The position numbers and the translations under genes are program-made. Positions 46,344 through 54,978 of a stretch of 64,000 nt of DNA are shown piece after piece. The notes below the pieces were generated by a model. It did no database searches. It was not told the origin of the DNA and saw only the letters and a program-made list of their open reading frames with translations. Every line of letters starts with the position of its first letter. Within the stretch, counting starts at the first letter, position 1. The DNA lies in NCBI RefSeq assembly GCF_000380165.1, contig NZ_KB904635.1, positions 124,001-188,000 on the forward strand, read 5' to 3'. Source of the stretch: Wenjunlia vitaminophila DSM 41686 (GTDB lineage: Bacteria; Actinomycetota; Actinomycetes; Streptomycetales; Streptomycetaceae).

Positions 46344-49300
46344 ATGTCCGGGCGGCGGCAGGGTGGTGAGCACCCGGGTCCCGAGAACCAGTGGCGCGAC
46401 ACCGGGACGGACCAGGGCACAACGAATGGCGCGGCGGACGGGACGCGCCCCGTGGCGTTGACCGATCATGCTGCGAAGCAGCAGGTCAGCGGCGAGGAGG
46501 CCGCCCGGGGGGCCGCGGTGGGCGGCGTCCCGCGAGAGGGGCCCGACGGGGGCCGGGGGACCGAACGGGGCGGTGGCGCTCCGTTCGCCCGGCCCGAGGA
46601 CCTCCACGCGTTCCGACGACTGGTGGAGCGGGCCACCAACGACCCCGCCGCGCGCCGGCACGCCCACGCCGCCGCGGAGAGGGTCGCCACGGGGACCCGC
46701 GCCGAGTACGCCGCCTATCTGCGCTCGGTGGCCGAGGGGCGTGCGCTCGGGCGGTTCCCGGCCAGGACCGCGAGCGTGGCCGGGGCCGGTTTCGGCGCCG
46801 TGGGGCTGACCGTGGAGCTGGCGTCCGGGGCCGGTCCTGCGATGGCGGTCGGCATGGGGGCGCTGGTGTCGGTGGCCGCCGTCGGCGGCGCGTTGCTGCA
46901 CCAGCCGCGCCACGTCCGCCGCGCTGCGGCGGAGCGCACGGCGCGGGAGCGGCGACGGATCTGGCTCGCCGCGATGGAGCGCACCCTCAAGGAGCAGTTC
47001 AGCGAGGGTCAAGCGCTGTTCGAGACCCCGCCGCATGCTGAGACGCCGGACACCACCGCCGGCCAGGACCACTCCGGCCCCTCGGCCGCGCCCCACGACA
47101 CCGCCGACCCCGAGGCGTTGCCCGAGGCCGGGGCCGCGTCACGGCTCCACAGCCCACCGGCGCGCGGGGGTGACCCCCGGGTGGGGCCCCACGCCACCGT
47201 GACCGGTGGACGTCCGTCGAGCACCGGAGGACCCGAGCCAGCATCCGAACACCCGAACGGCATGTCGCCTTCGGGTGACGTCGCTCCCGAGGGCGGTGCG
47301 GCCCACGGGACAGGCACCCCCGAGGAGGTGCCCGGCGGTCCCTCCGGGGAAGGGGCGCCCGACGCCCCTCCGGCGTCGTCCCGCCGGTTGCCCCTCCCCC
47401 GCCGTGACCGCACCCCCACCTCGGCCTCCCTCCACCTCCCCGTCCGCCGGGGCCCGTTCCTCGGCCGGGACTCCGCCCTCGCACGCGTCAGCGGCTGGGC
47501 CCGGCCGGACGGTGCCCCCGGAGGACTGCCGTCACCGTGCGTCGTGGTGCTGCACGGCCCTCCCGGTGCCGGCCGGACCGCTCTCGCGGTGGCCGCCGCG
47601 GAGCTGCTGGGCGAGCGGTACCACAGCCGCTGCCTGGTCAGCCTGCGGGGCGGGGGCGCCGAAGCGGGGGACGACGCCGCTGCTCCGCTGTCCACCCGCG
47701 ACGCGCTGCTACGGCTGCTGAACCAGCTCGGGGCGCCCAAGCAGGACCTGCTCTTCCGCGATCCCGCCTCCCGGGACACCCATGTGCGGCGGCTCCGTCA
47801 GCAGTACCAGGAGCACCTGACCCACCAGCCCGCGGTACTGATCCTCGACGACGCGGCGGACGCGGCCCAGGTACGGCCGCTGGTCCCGGTCCGCTCCCCG
47901 AGCCTGGTGCTGATCACCAGCCGGGAGCCACTCGACCTCGGTGACCAGTTCACCACCCACCGACTGGCCGTGGGCGCCCTCACGGACGCCGAGGCCGAGG
48001 AGCTGTTCGCCGCCGTCGCGGGTCGGGAGCCGGGTTCGGCCGGGGACCGGGCGCTGCTGCGGGCCGCACAGGGCCTGCCGCTCGCACTGTGCATGGCGGG
48101 TGCCGCGGTGGCCCGGGGAGCAGGAGCCGGTGACCCGTTCGGGGGCCCCGAGGACCCGCAGGCCGTGCTGCGGTACGGCTACCTCACTCTGGAGCCGGTC
48201 GCCCAGCAGCTCTTCCGCCGGTTGGCCCTGATCGGCTCGGGCACCCTCGGAGCGGCCGCGGCCGCCGCGCTGCTCGACCCGGACGATTCCCCGGCCGCGG
48301 GCGGCAAGGCCACGCAGCGGGCGGCGGCCACCCACCTGGACGCGCTGTGTCGGGCCCGGATGGTGGAGGAGGTGTCGGGCGGCCGGTTCCGGCTGCCCGA
48401 CATGCTCCGTGCCTTCGCCCTTCGGCAACTGGCCGAGGAGGACTCCGCGCAGCAGCGCTCCGCCGCCCAGGAACGGCTGGTCAGGGACTACGCGGAACTG
48501 GCGGAGCGGGTCATCCACCGGGTGGAGGGCGCGTCGTCCGCCCGCACGGTGCGCTCGATGCTGCGTTCCGCCCCGGGCGCCTCGCGGGTGCCCTTCCGGC
48601 GGGGCGACGAGGGGCTGCCCGCGGCGTTGAACTGGCTCGACGAGGAGAGCGGTCTGATCACCGCCGCGTTGCGGCAGGCCGACGACGTGGACCCGGCAGC
48701 GGTGCAACGGCTGGTCGAGGCGCTGTGCGACTACTGCCTGCTGCGCGGGGACCTGTACCGGTTGGGGGAGATCGCCGAGCTGGCCCGGGGGCTGGGTGAG
48801 CCGGTGGTCCGCTCGGTGCGGCTGCGCACCGGGATCGCCGCCCGGCAGCTCGGGCAGCTCGACCGGGCGAGGACCACGCTCAGCTCCCTGGTGAGCGTGT
48901 ACCGGGAGGGGCACAACGAGGCAGGAGCCGCCCGGGCGCTGTGCAGCCTCGGCATCACCCTGCACCACCGGGGCAACCTCCCGGAGGCCACCGCCAAGCT
49001 GCGTGAGGCCCTGGAGCTCCAGCAGCCGGAGGACCAGCGCGGCGACCGGGCCTGGACCCTGCACGCGCTGGGAGCGGTGTTGCGCGACCGGGGGGAGCTG
49101 GACGAGGCGTGGCGGCTGCTGCACGAGGCGCAGCGGCTGCACGAGGAGACGGAGAGCCTGCACGGGCAGGCGTGGACCTGCCTGCAACTCGGCCAGGTGC
49201 ACCTGCGGATCGGCGAGGTGGCCGAGGCGGAGGAGCAGCTCTGGCTGAGCCAGGAGCTGTACCGCATGACCCGGGACGCCCGCGGCGAGGCGTGGGCGCT

Positions 49301-50045
49301 GACCCAGCTCGGCCGGGCCCGGCTGCTGCGCGGTGAGGCCGAGCGGGCGGTGCTCGAGCTGAACGGGGCCAGGACGCGGCACAGGGAACAGGAGGACGCC
49401 CGTGGCGAGGCGTGGACCCTCTACTACCTGGGGCAGGCGCTCGAGGACGCGGGGCGGCTCGACCGCGCGGAGGACGCGCTGAGTCGGGCCCGGCACATGT
49501 TCAGCACGATGGGCGACCGGTACGGGCACGCCTGTGCCCGGCACCACTTCGGGCGGGTCACCAGGGACCGTCTCGCCGGACGGTCGGGGTCGTTGCGGAA
49601 CACCGGCTTCGCCCGCCAGTTGCTGCACGAGGCCCGGCAGGACTTCCGGGCAGTGGGACTGCCCCACGGTGAGGCGTGGTCGTGCGTGGAGCTCGCGGTG
49701 GTCGACGCGGGGTGCGGCCGGATCTCCCGGGCGGTGGACGTGCTCCAGGACGCCCGCGAGCTCTTCGACGGGCTGCGGGACGGCAGGGGTGCCTCCTGGG
49801 CGACGTTCCTGCTCTGCACGCTGGCCCCGCTGACGTCGGACGACGGGCTGCGCACGGCCCACGAGACGCTGGCGGGACTACTCGAGGCCCCCGGCTGTCA
49901 CCCGACGGTGCGGGAGCACGCCCGCCGCTGGATGGACGGGCCCTGGCTGGAGACCCACGGTGACGGGCCCTGGCCGGTGTGGCGCCTGGGCCTGACCCCC
50001 TCCCGCGGCGCGCGCGACGTCATGGGCACGCCGATCAGGGGGTGA
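46344..50045 (+). CDS. Membrane-associated STAND (NB-ARC-like) NTPase with TPR repeats
   Basis: The 1233-residue product has a disordered N-terminus, a helical segment and then two adjacent hydrophobic stretches at about 145-190 (VAGAGFGAVGLTVELASG and AMAVGMGALVSVAAVGGALL). A Pro/Gly-rich linker of about 180 residues leads to an NB-ARC-type NTPase. Its Walker A is HGPPGAGRTALAV near 403-415, with Arg in place of the usual Lys; Walker B is AVLILDDAAD near 495. A winged-helix region follows, and about eight TPRs (RGDRAWTLHALGAVLRDRGEL, RGEAWALTQLGRARLLRGE and others) run from about 830 to 1180. It resembles the C-terminal part of AfsR-like regulators without the SARP DNA-binding domain. GGAGGAGG precedes the ATG. 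The effector and signal are unknown. Confidence 0.85.
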   Translation: MSGRRQGGEHPGPENQWRDTGTDQGTTNGAADGTRPVALTDHAAKQQVSGEEAARGAAVGGVPREGPDGGRGTERGGGAPFARPEDLHAFRRLVERATNDPAARRHAHAAAERVATGTRAEYAAYLRSVAEGRALGRFPARTASVAGAGFGAVGLTVELASGAGPAMAVGMGALVSVAAVGGALLHQPRHVRRAAAERTARERRRIWLAAMERTLKEQFSEGQALFETPPHAETPDTTAGQDHSGPSAAPHDTADPEALPEAGAASRLHSPPARGGDPRVGPHATVTGGRPSSTGGPEPASEHPNGMSPSGDVAPEGGAAHGTGTPEEVPGGPSGEGAPDAPPASSRRLPLPRRDRTPTSASLHLPVRRGPFLGRDSALARVSGWARPDGAPGGLPSPCVVVLHGPPGAGRTALAVAAAELLGERYHSRCLVSLRGGGAEAGDDAAAPLSTRDALLRLLNQLGAPKQDLLFRDPASRDTHVRRLRQQYQEHLTHQPAVLILDDAADAAQVRPLVPVRSPSLVLITSREPLDLGDQFTTHRLAVGALTDAEAEELFAAVAGREPGSAGDRALLRAAQGLPLALCMAGAAVARGAGAGDPFGGPEDPQAVLRYGYLTLEPVAQQLFRRLALIGSGTLGAAAAAALLDPDDSPAAGGKATQRAAATHLDALCRARMVEEVSGGRFRLPDMLRAFALRQLAEEDSAQQRSAAQERLVRDYAELAERVIHRVEGASSARTVRSMLRSAPGASRVPFRRGDEGLPAALNWLDEESGLITAALRQADDVDPAAVQRLVEALCDYCLLRGDLYRLGEIAELARGLGEPVVRSVRLRTGIAARQLGQLDRARTTLSSLVSVYREGHNEAGAARALCSLGITLHHRGNLPEATAKLREALELQQPEDQRGDRAWTLHALGAVLRDRGELDEAWRLLHEAQRLHEETESLHGQAWTCLQLGQVHLRIGEVAEAEEQLWLSQELYRMTRDARGEAWALTQLGRARLLRGEAERAVLELNGARTRHREQEDARGEAWTLYYLGQALEDAGRLDRAEDALSRARHMFSTMGDRYGHACARHHFGRVTRDRLAGRSGSLRNTGFARQLLHEARQDFRAVGLPHGEAWSCVELAVVDAGCGRISRAVDVLQDARELFDGLRDGRGASWATFLLCTLAPLTSDDGLRTAHETLAGLLEAPGCHPTVREHARRWMDGPWLETHGDGPWPVWRLGLTPSRGARDVMGTPIRG

Positions 50046-50204
50046 GCGCCGCCCTGCCGGCTGCCGCTCGCTGTCCGGCACGGGTCAGGTCGGCTGCTGG
50101 ATGGACTTTGCCCAGGGCCAGGGCCTCGGCCTGGAATCCGGAATCTGGACGAGGGGGTGCCGTCCGGCCGGTGGAAGGGAGAGAGGACGGGAGGTGCCCG
50201 CCGC

Positions 50205-50444
50205 TCAGGCCGGCTTGGCGGAGCCGCTCTGGGTGCCGGGCGTCCGCTCCGTTCCGCGTTCCTCCCCCGGCTCGGGCTCCTCAGTGAAGTTGACCTTGCC
50301 GAACTGCTTGTTCATGTTCTTCAGCAGGAACCACAGCGCCACGCCCATGGCGGCGACCACCAGGAAGCCCAGCACACCGGGCGTGACCTTGTTCTTGTCC
50401 AGTTGCTCGGCGAGTGGGACGAGGTTGGCCATCGAGGCATTCAT
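50205..50444 (-). CDS. Small single-span membrane protein next to mca
   Basis: The product is about 79 residues: a short N-terminus, LDKNKVTPGVLGFLVVAAMG as the start of one membrane helix, FLLKNMNKQFGKVNF, and an acidic tail. Small proteins of this kind lie beside mca in many actinobacteria. Three in-frame ATG codons (50453, 50444, 50432) compete, and the start is uncertain. The function is unknown; the operon context suggests co-expression with mca. Confidence 0.75.
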   Translation of the reverse strand: MNASMANLVPLAEQLDKNKVTPGVLGFLVVAAMGVALWFLLKNMNKQFGKVNFTEEPEPGEERGTERTPGTQSGSAKPA

Positions 50445-50535
50445 GCCTCCCATTCTCCACTCCCCCGGGCCGGCCCCCCGGCCAGCCCCTCCGGACGGCC
50501 GGTGGGGCCCCGGGGAGCCCCACCGCCGACGGCGC

Positions 50536-51402
50536 TCAGCGAACCCCGGCGAACAGGTCGTCCTCCGGCAGTGTGGTGTCCACCAGTGACTTGGCCAGCT
50601 CGAAGTCCTCCGTGGGCCACACCTCCTGCTGCACCTCGATCGGGATGCGGAACCACGGACCGTCCGGGTCGATCTGGGTGGCGTGGGCGATCAGGGCCTT
50701 GTCCCGCACCGGGAAGTACTCCCCGCACGGCACCCGGGTGGTCAGGGTGCGCTCGGGGTAGTCGCTCTCGTCCCAACGCTTGAGCCAGTCACCGTAGGGG
50801 GACTCCAGGCCCAGGTCCAGCATCGCCTGGTGCATGGTCTCGATCCTGGGCCGGTTGAAGCCCTGGTTGTAGTACAGCTTCAGTGGCTGCCACGGCTCGC
50901 CGGTGCCCGGGTACCGGGCCGGGTCGCCGGCCGCCTCGAACGCCACCATGCTGATCTTGTGGGTCATGATGTGGTCGGGGTGCGGGTACCCGCCGTTCTC
51001 GTCGTACGTGGTGATCACGTGCGGCCGGAACTCCCGGATCAGCTTCACCAGCGCACCGGCCGCCTCGTCCACGTCGCACAGCGCGAAGCACCCCTCGGGC
51101 AGCGGGGGCAGCGGGTCGCCCTCCGGGAGCCCGGAGTCGACGAAGCCGAGCCACGCCTGCCGCACCCCGAGGATCTCCCGGGCCTCGGCCATCTCCTTGG
51201 CCCGCACCTCGTGCATGTTCTCTTCGATGTACGTGTCACCCTGGAGCTTGGGGTTGAGGATGGATCCCCGCTCACCGCCGGTGCACGTGGCCACCAGCAC
51301 GTCCACGCCTTCGGCCACGTACTTGGCCATGGCCGCCGCACCCTTGCTCGACTCGTCGTCAGGATGGGCGTGCACCGCCATCAGTCGCAACTGCTCAGTC
51401 AA
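50536..51402 (-). CDS. mca: Mycothiol S-conjugate amidase
   Basis: The 288-residue zinc hydrolase cleaves mycothiol S-conjugates to mercapturic acids and glucosaminyl-inositol, detoxifying electrophiles. The AHPDDESSKG zinc motif lies at about 12-21 and PHPDH supplies further ligands; YDENGGYPHPDHI and YYNQGFNRPRI are typical of Mca rather than MshB. The TTG at 51402 is chosen because AAGGA lies upstream and the protein then has family length. The frame is open to 51486 with no conservation. The gene is direct evidence for a mycothiol-producing actinobacterium. Confidence 0.92.
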   Translation of the reverse strand: MTEQLRLMAVHAHPDDESSKGAAAMAKYVAEGVDVLVATCTGGERGSILNPKLQGDTYIEENMHEVRAKEMAEAREILGVRQAWLGFVDSGLPEGDPLPPLPEGCFALCDVDEAAGALVKLIREFRPHVITTYDENGGYPHPDHIMTHKISMVAFEAAGDPARYPGTGEPWQPLKLYYNQGFNRPRIETMHQAMLDLGLESPYGDWLKRWDESDYPERTLTTRVPCGEYFPVRDKALIAHATQIDPDGPWFRIPIEVQQEVWPTEDFELAKSLVDTTLPEDDLFAGVR

Positions 51403-51542
51403 CGCATGATCCTTAGAATCAGTGCCTTCCGACCCGAGCCACCTGGGCCGAAGACGTGAAACAACGCCTTCTATAGTGACGGACAACGGGGCGCGTTTAG
51501 TCCCACCGATGGACCCCCGATCGGACCTCGAAGGGAACGAGG

Positions 51543-51947
51543 ATGAGTGCGACCCTCAGCGGACCGCCGGCAGGGCGGTACGGGCGCACCACCGCGGAGT
51601 CATCGGTGCGGCGGTTGCGCCGGGTGGGCATGGTGCTCGCGGTCGCCGGCGTCGCCGTGATCGGCTGGTTCGGCTGGGCATATGTCGACAAGCAGGACAT
51701 CTCCGGGCAACTCGTTCGATTCAAGGTGGTCTCCGACAGCCGGGTCGAGGTGCACCTGGAGGTCCACAAGCCCAAGGACCAGGACGGCGTGTGCACGCTG
51801 CGGTCCCGCGGCGAGGACGGCGCCGAGGTGGGCCTGAAGGACGTCCGGATCGCCGAGCGGTCCGAGGTCGTGAACACGGTGGTGGAGCTGAGGACGACGG
51901 CCAGGGCCACTACCGCCGAGCTCGTGCGCTGTCAACCAGCCGACTGA
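51543..51947 (+). CDS. DUF4307 membrane protein
   Basis: The 134-residue product has one N-terminal membrane helix (VGMVLAVAGVAVIGWFGWAY) and an extracellular beta domain ending in a Cys (ELVRCQPAD) paired with VCTLRS. This is the DUF4307 pattern. The gene lies between divergent mca and greA, its conserved place in actinobacteria. The function is unknown. Confidence 0.85.
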   Translation: MSATLSGPPAGRYGRTTAESSVRRLRRVGMVLAVAGVAVIGWFGWAYVDKQDISGQLVRFKVVSDSRVEVHLEVHKPKDQDGVCTLRSRGEDGAEVGLKDVRIAERSEVVNTVVELRTTARATTAELVRCQPAD

Positions 51948-52115
51948 GACTTTGCCGAGGGTTAATCTGCTCCCGTTCGGGAGAGGGAATTGTTAGGCTC
52001 GTGGTTTCGCCCGTCCTCGAGGCACTGTCCCGAGGTGGGCGTTCGTTTATCCACAGCGGCCTGCCGCACAACACCGAAGCACAGCCATTCCGTGTCATTG
52101 ATCCGAGGAGCACCT

Positions 52116-52613
52116 GTGACCCAGACCAGCGACAACGTCACCTGGCTCACCCAGGAGGCGTACGACCAGCTCAAGGCCGAGCTGGACCAACTGTCGGGGC
52201 CTGGCCGCATTGCGATCGCCACCAAGATTGAGGAAGCCCGACAGGAGGGCGACCTCAAGGAGAACGCGGGCTACCACGCGGCCAAGGAGGAACAGGGCAA
52301 GCAGGAGGCCCGTATCCGGCAGCTCACGCAGTTGCTCGAGCACGCGAAGGTGGGCGTGGCCCCCGCCGACACCGGCGTGGTGGCCCCCGGAATGGTCGTC
52401 ACGATCGCCTTCGACGGCGACCCGGACGACACCATCACCTTCCTGCTCGGATCGCGTGAGTACGTGACGTCCGACCTGGAGATCTACTCCCCGCAGTCCC
52501 CGCTGGGCTCGGCGGTCCTCGGCAAGAAGGTCGGGGAGGACGCCGAGTACGAACTGCCGAACGGCGGTACCGCCTCGGTGCAGGTGCTCGAGGTCAAGCC
52601 CTACCAGGGCTGA
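52116..52613 (+). CDS. greA: Transcription elongation factor GreA
   Basis: The 165-residue product rescues backtracked RNA polymerase by stimulating transcript cleavage. The N-terminal coiled-coil (EARQEGDLKENAGYHAAKEEQ, key residues GDLKENAGYHAAK with the catalytic acidic tip) and the C-terminal FKBP-like domain (SPLGSAVLGKKVGEDAEY) are both complete. The GTG start has GAGGAG 5 nt upstream. The gene ends at a strong terminator. Confidence 0.96.
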   Translation: MTQTSDNVTWLTQEAYDQLKAELDQLSGPGRIAIATKIEEARQEGDLKENAGYHAAKEEQGKQEARIRQLTQLLEHAKVGVAPADTGVVAPGMVVTIAFDGDPDDTITFLLGSREYVTSDLEIYSPQSPLGSAVLGKKVGEDAEYELPNGGTASVQVLEVKPYQG

Positions 52614-52618
52614 CCGGA

Positions 52619-52655
52619 CCGCGGCCCGGCCCCGTCGCTGGGGGCCGGGCCGCGG
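52619..52655. terminator. greA terminator
   Basis: CCGCGGCCCGGCCCC pairs over 15 bp with GGGGCCGGGCCGCGG, followed by CTTTG. It begins 6 nt after the greA stop. Confidence 0.9.
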
Positions 52656-52686
52656 CTTTGCCCCGTCGGTCCGCCGGGCGGGCGGC

Positions 52687-53556
52687 TCAGACGGTGGCCG
52701 AACGGTACTTGCGCACCGCCAGGGTGCGGAAGACCACAGTGATCAACAGTGACCACAGCAGCGAGGCCAGCACCGGGTGCTGCATCGGCCAGGCGTCGGA
52801 CGCCACCGGCTGGAACTGGTTCCCGAACAGCTCCCTGGAAGCCTGCACGGTGGTGCTGAAGGGGTTCCAGTCGGCGATGTGCCGCACCACGGTCGGCATG
52901 TTGTTGGTCGGCACGAACGCGTTGGACATGAACGTCAGCGGGAACAGCCAGACCAGGCCGGCAGAGGTGGCCGCCTCCGGGGTGCGCACGGACAGGCCGA
53001 TCAGCGCGCCGATCCAGGAGAAGCCGTAGCCGAGCAGGAGCAGCAGCCCGAAGGCGGCGAGGGCCTTCGGCAGGCCCTCGTGAATCCGCCAGCCGACCAC
53101 CAGCGCGCACCCCATCAGCACCAGCACGGTCACCGCGCTCTGCACCAGGTCGGCCAGGGTGCGTCCGGTGAGCACCGCGCCCCGGGCCATCGGCAGCGCC
53201 CGGAACCTGTCGATCAGGCCCTTGTGCATGTCGTCGGCGATCCCCGCGCTCGCGCCCGCCGTGGCGAAGGTCACGGTCTGGGCGAAGACACCGGCCATCA
53301 TGAACTCGCGGTAGGCGCTCCGGTCGGCTGCCGCCGCGCCGGGGATGCTGATCGCCCCACCGAAGACGTAGGCGAACAACAGGACGAACATCACCGGTTG
53401 GATGATGCCGAAGATCACCACTTCGGGAATCCTGAGCATCCGGACGAGATTGCGCCTGGCCACCACCAACGAGTCCCGCACGGACCGGGCCAGAGCCCCC
53501 CTGGCCTGTCCGTCACCACCCGCGACCTGCGGTTTCGTCATCGTCGCCGTCATCAC
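52687..53556 (-). CDS. ABC-2 type exporter permease (DrrB-like)
   Basis: The 289-residue product has six hydrophobic helices and the ABC-2 permease pattern: RNLVRMLRIPEVVIFGIIQP at the start, then DDMHKGLIDRFRALPMAR and a late VFPLT-like WLFPLTFMSNAFVP. DrrB-type permeases export lipophilic drugs or lipids with a DrrA ATPase. Its ATG overlaps the ATPase stop by 4 bp, so the pair is coupled. The substrate is unknown. Confidence 0.9.
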   Translation of the reverse strand: MMTATMTKPQVAGGDGQARGALARSVRDSLVVARRNLVRMLRIPEVVIFGIIQPVMFVLLFAYVFGGAISIPGAAAADRSAYREFMMAGVFAQTVTFATAGASAGIADDMHKGLIDRFRALPMARGAVLTGRTLADLVQSAVTVLVLMGCALVVGWRIHEGLPKALAAFGLLLLLGYGFSWIGALIGLSVRTPEAATSAGLVWLFPLTFMSNAFVPTNNMPTVVRHIADWNPFSTTVQASRELFGNQFQPVASDAWPMQHPVLASLLWSLLITVVFRTLAVRKYRSATV

Positions 53557-54566
53557 CCGCGCTCCTTCTTCCCCTTGCCCCCGGCGGCGCCACGGGGCTC
53601 CGCCTCGTCCTGCGCTTCGCTCTTCTCCTCGGCGACGTGCCCGGTCAGGGACAGGAACACGTCATCGAGGGTGGGGCGGCGCAGGCCGATGTCGTCGATC
53701 TCGACCCCCCGGCCGTCGAGCTCCCGGATCACCTCGGCGAGCAGCTTGGCGCCGCCGCTGACCGGCACAGTGATCTTCCTGGTGTGCTGGTCCACGGTGC
53801 TCTCGCCCTTGCTGAACCCGTGCAGCACCTCGGTCGCGGTACCCAGCAGGTCGCGGTCGTGCACCACCACCTCGACCCGCTCGCCGCCGGTCTGCGCCTT
53901 GAGCTGGTCGGCGGTGCCCCGAGCGATCACCCGGCCGTGGTCCACCACGGCGATGTCATGGGCGAGCCGGTCGGCTTCCTCCAGGTACTGCGTGGTCAGC
54001 AGCAGAGTGGTACCGCCGGCCACCAGGCTCTCGATGACCTCCCACAGCAGCATCCGGTTCCGGGGGTCGAGACCGGTGGTCGGCTCGTCCATGAACATCA
54101 CCGGTGGTTTCACCACCAGGGCGGCGGCCAGGTCGAGCCGGCGGCGCATCCCGCCGGAGTAGGTCTTGGTCGGGCGGTCGCCGGCGTCCGCGAGGTCGAA
54201 CTGCTCGAGCAGCTCGACGGCCCTGGCCCGCGCCGCGCGGGAGCTCATCTGGTACAGCTCGCCCACCATCTGGAGGTTCTCCCGGCCGGTGAGGTACTCG
54301 TCCACGGCGGCGAACTGTCCGGAGAGCCCGATGTTGTGGCGGACGGCGTCGGGTTCCGCGACCACGTCGTGGCCGGCGACGACCGCTCGCCCGGCGTCCG
54401 GCCGCAAGAGGGTGGTGAGCACGCGGACGGTGGTGGTCTTGCCCGCGCCGTTGGGCCCCAGGAGCCCGAGGACGCTGCCCTCGGGCACGTCCAGGTCCAC
54501 CCCGTCCAGAGCCCTCACCTCGCCGAAGGTCTTGACCAGACCCTCGGCGTATATGGCACCCGGCAT
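53553..54566 (-). CDS. ABC exporter ATPase (DrrA-like daunorubicin-resistance type)
   Basis: The 337-residue product has Walker A LGPNGAGKTTTV near residues 38-49, signature YSGGMRRRLDLA, Walker B VMFMDEPTTGLD, a switch His region (TTQYLEEAD) and the DUF4162-like C-terminus (ELDGRGVEIDDIGLRRPTLDDVFL, key residues RRPTLDDVF) of DrrA proteins. GGGAG lies 8 nt before the ATG at 54566. The AACACGAT/ATCGTGTT palindrome upstream is a likely operator. No TetR gene is adjacent. Confidence 0.92.
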   Translation of the reverse strand: MPGAIYAEGLVKTFGEVRALDGVDLDVPEGSVLGLLGPNGAGKTTTVRVLTTLLRPDAGRAVVAGHDVVAEPDAVRHNIGLSGQFAAVDEYLTGRENLQMVGELYQMSSRAARARAVELLEQFDLADAGDRPTKTYSGGMRRRLDLAAALVVKPPVMFMDEPTTGLDPRNRMLLWEVIESLVAGGTTLLLTTQYLEEADRLAHDIAVVDHGRVIARGTADQLKAQTGGERVEVVVHDRDLLGTATEVLHGFSKGESTVDQHTRKITVPVSGGAKLLAEVIRELDGRGVEIDDIGLRRPTLDDVFLSLTGHVAEEKSEAQDEAEPRGAAGGKGKKERG

Positions 54567-54978
54567 TTTACGTCTCCCGCTGGTCTTGTCATGGGTGCTG
54601 GATGGGACCCGCGCCGGACGTTCGCCGCACGGGGCCCGCAGTCGATTGGTGTCCCCGATCGTCTCTGCCCGCGTCCCGCGGACCCACGACCTGCCTCCGA
54701 CAGGCACGGCGCGAGCCAGCAGAACACCGAGGGCAACACGATACATCGTGTTTGCCCAAAGGCGATATGTCGCAGGGTCGTCGACACATGGGGTCCGTCC
54801 CGGCTCGTTCCGCGCCTGCCCCCGCCGGCCCGACGCGGGCCGCGTCCCAGCATGCCGAAGACCACTGACAACCCGGGCCCGACGCACCTACCGGCGCCCA
54901 CCGCCGGGCGACCGAAGAAACGTTCCCGCAAGCCGTCACCCAGGGGCGGCAACCGGTCGGGACCCGTCGGGCCGACCT
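54567..54978. other. Intergenic region between ilvA and the ABC exporter operon
   Basis: No gene is supported in these 412 bases. The region carries the exporter promoter and its candidate operator at 54735-54752, plus a GGCGATATGTCGC stretch at 54761 with partial symmetry. Confidence 0.45.
54735..54752. promoter_or_regulatory. Palindromic operator candidate upstream of the ABC exporter
   Basis: AACACGAT-AC-ATCGTGTT is a perfect 8-bp inverted repeat. It extends outward as GGGCAA/TTGCCC if one unpaired T is allowed. It lies about 170 nt upstream of the ATPase gene. The same CACGAT/ATCGTG half-sites occur upstream of the DUF1707 gene. Confidence 0.55.
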
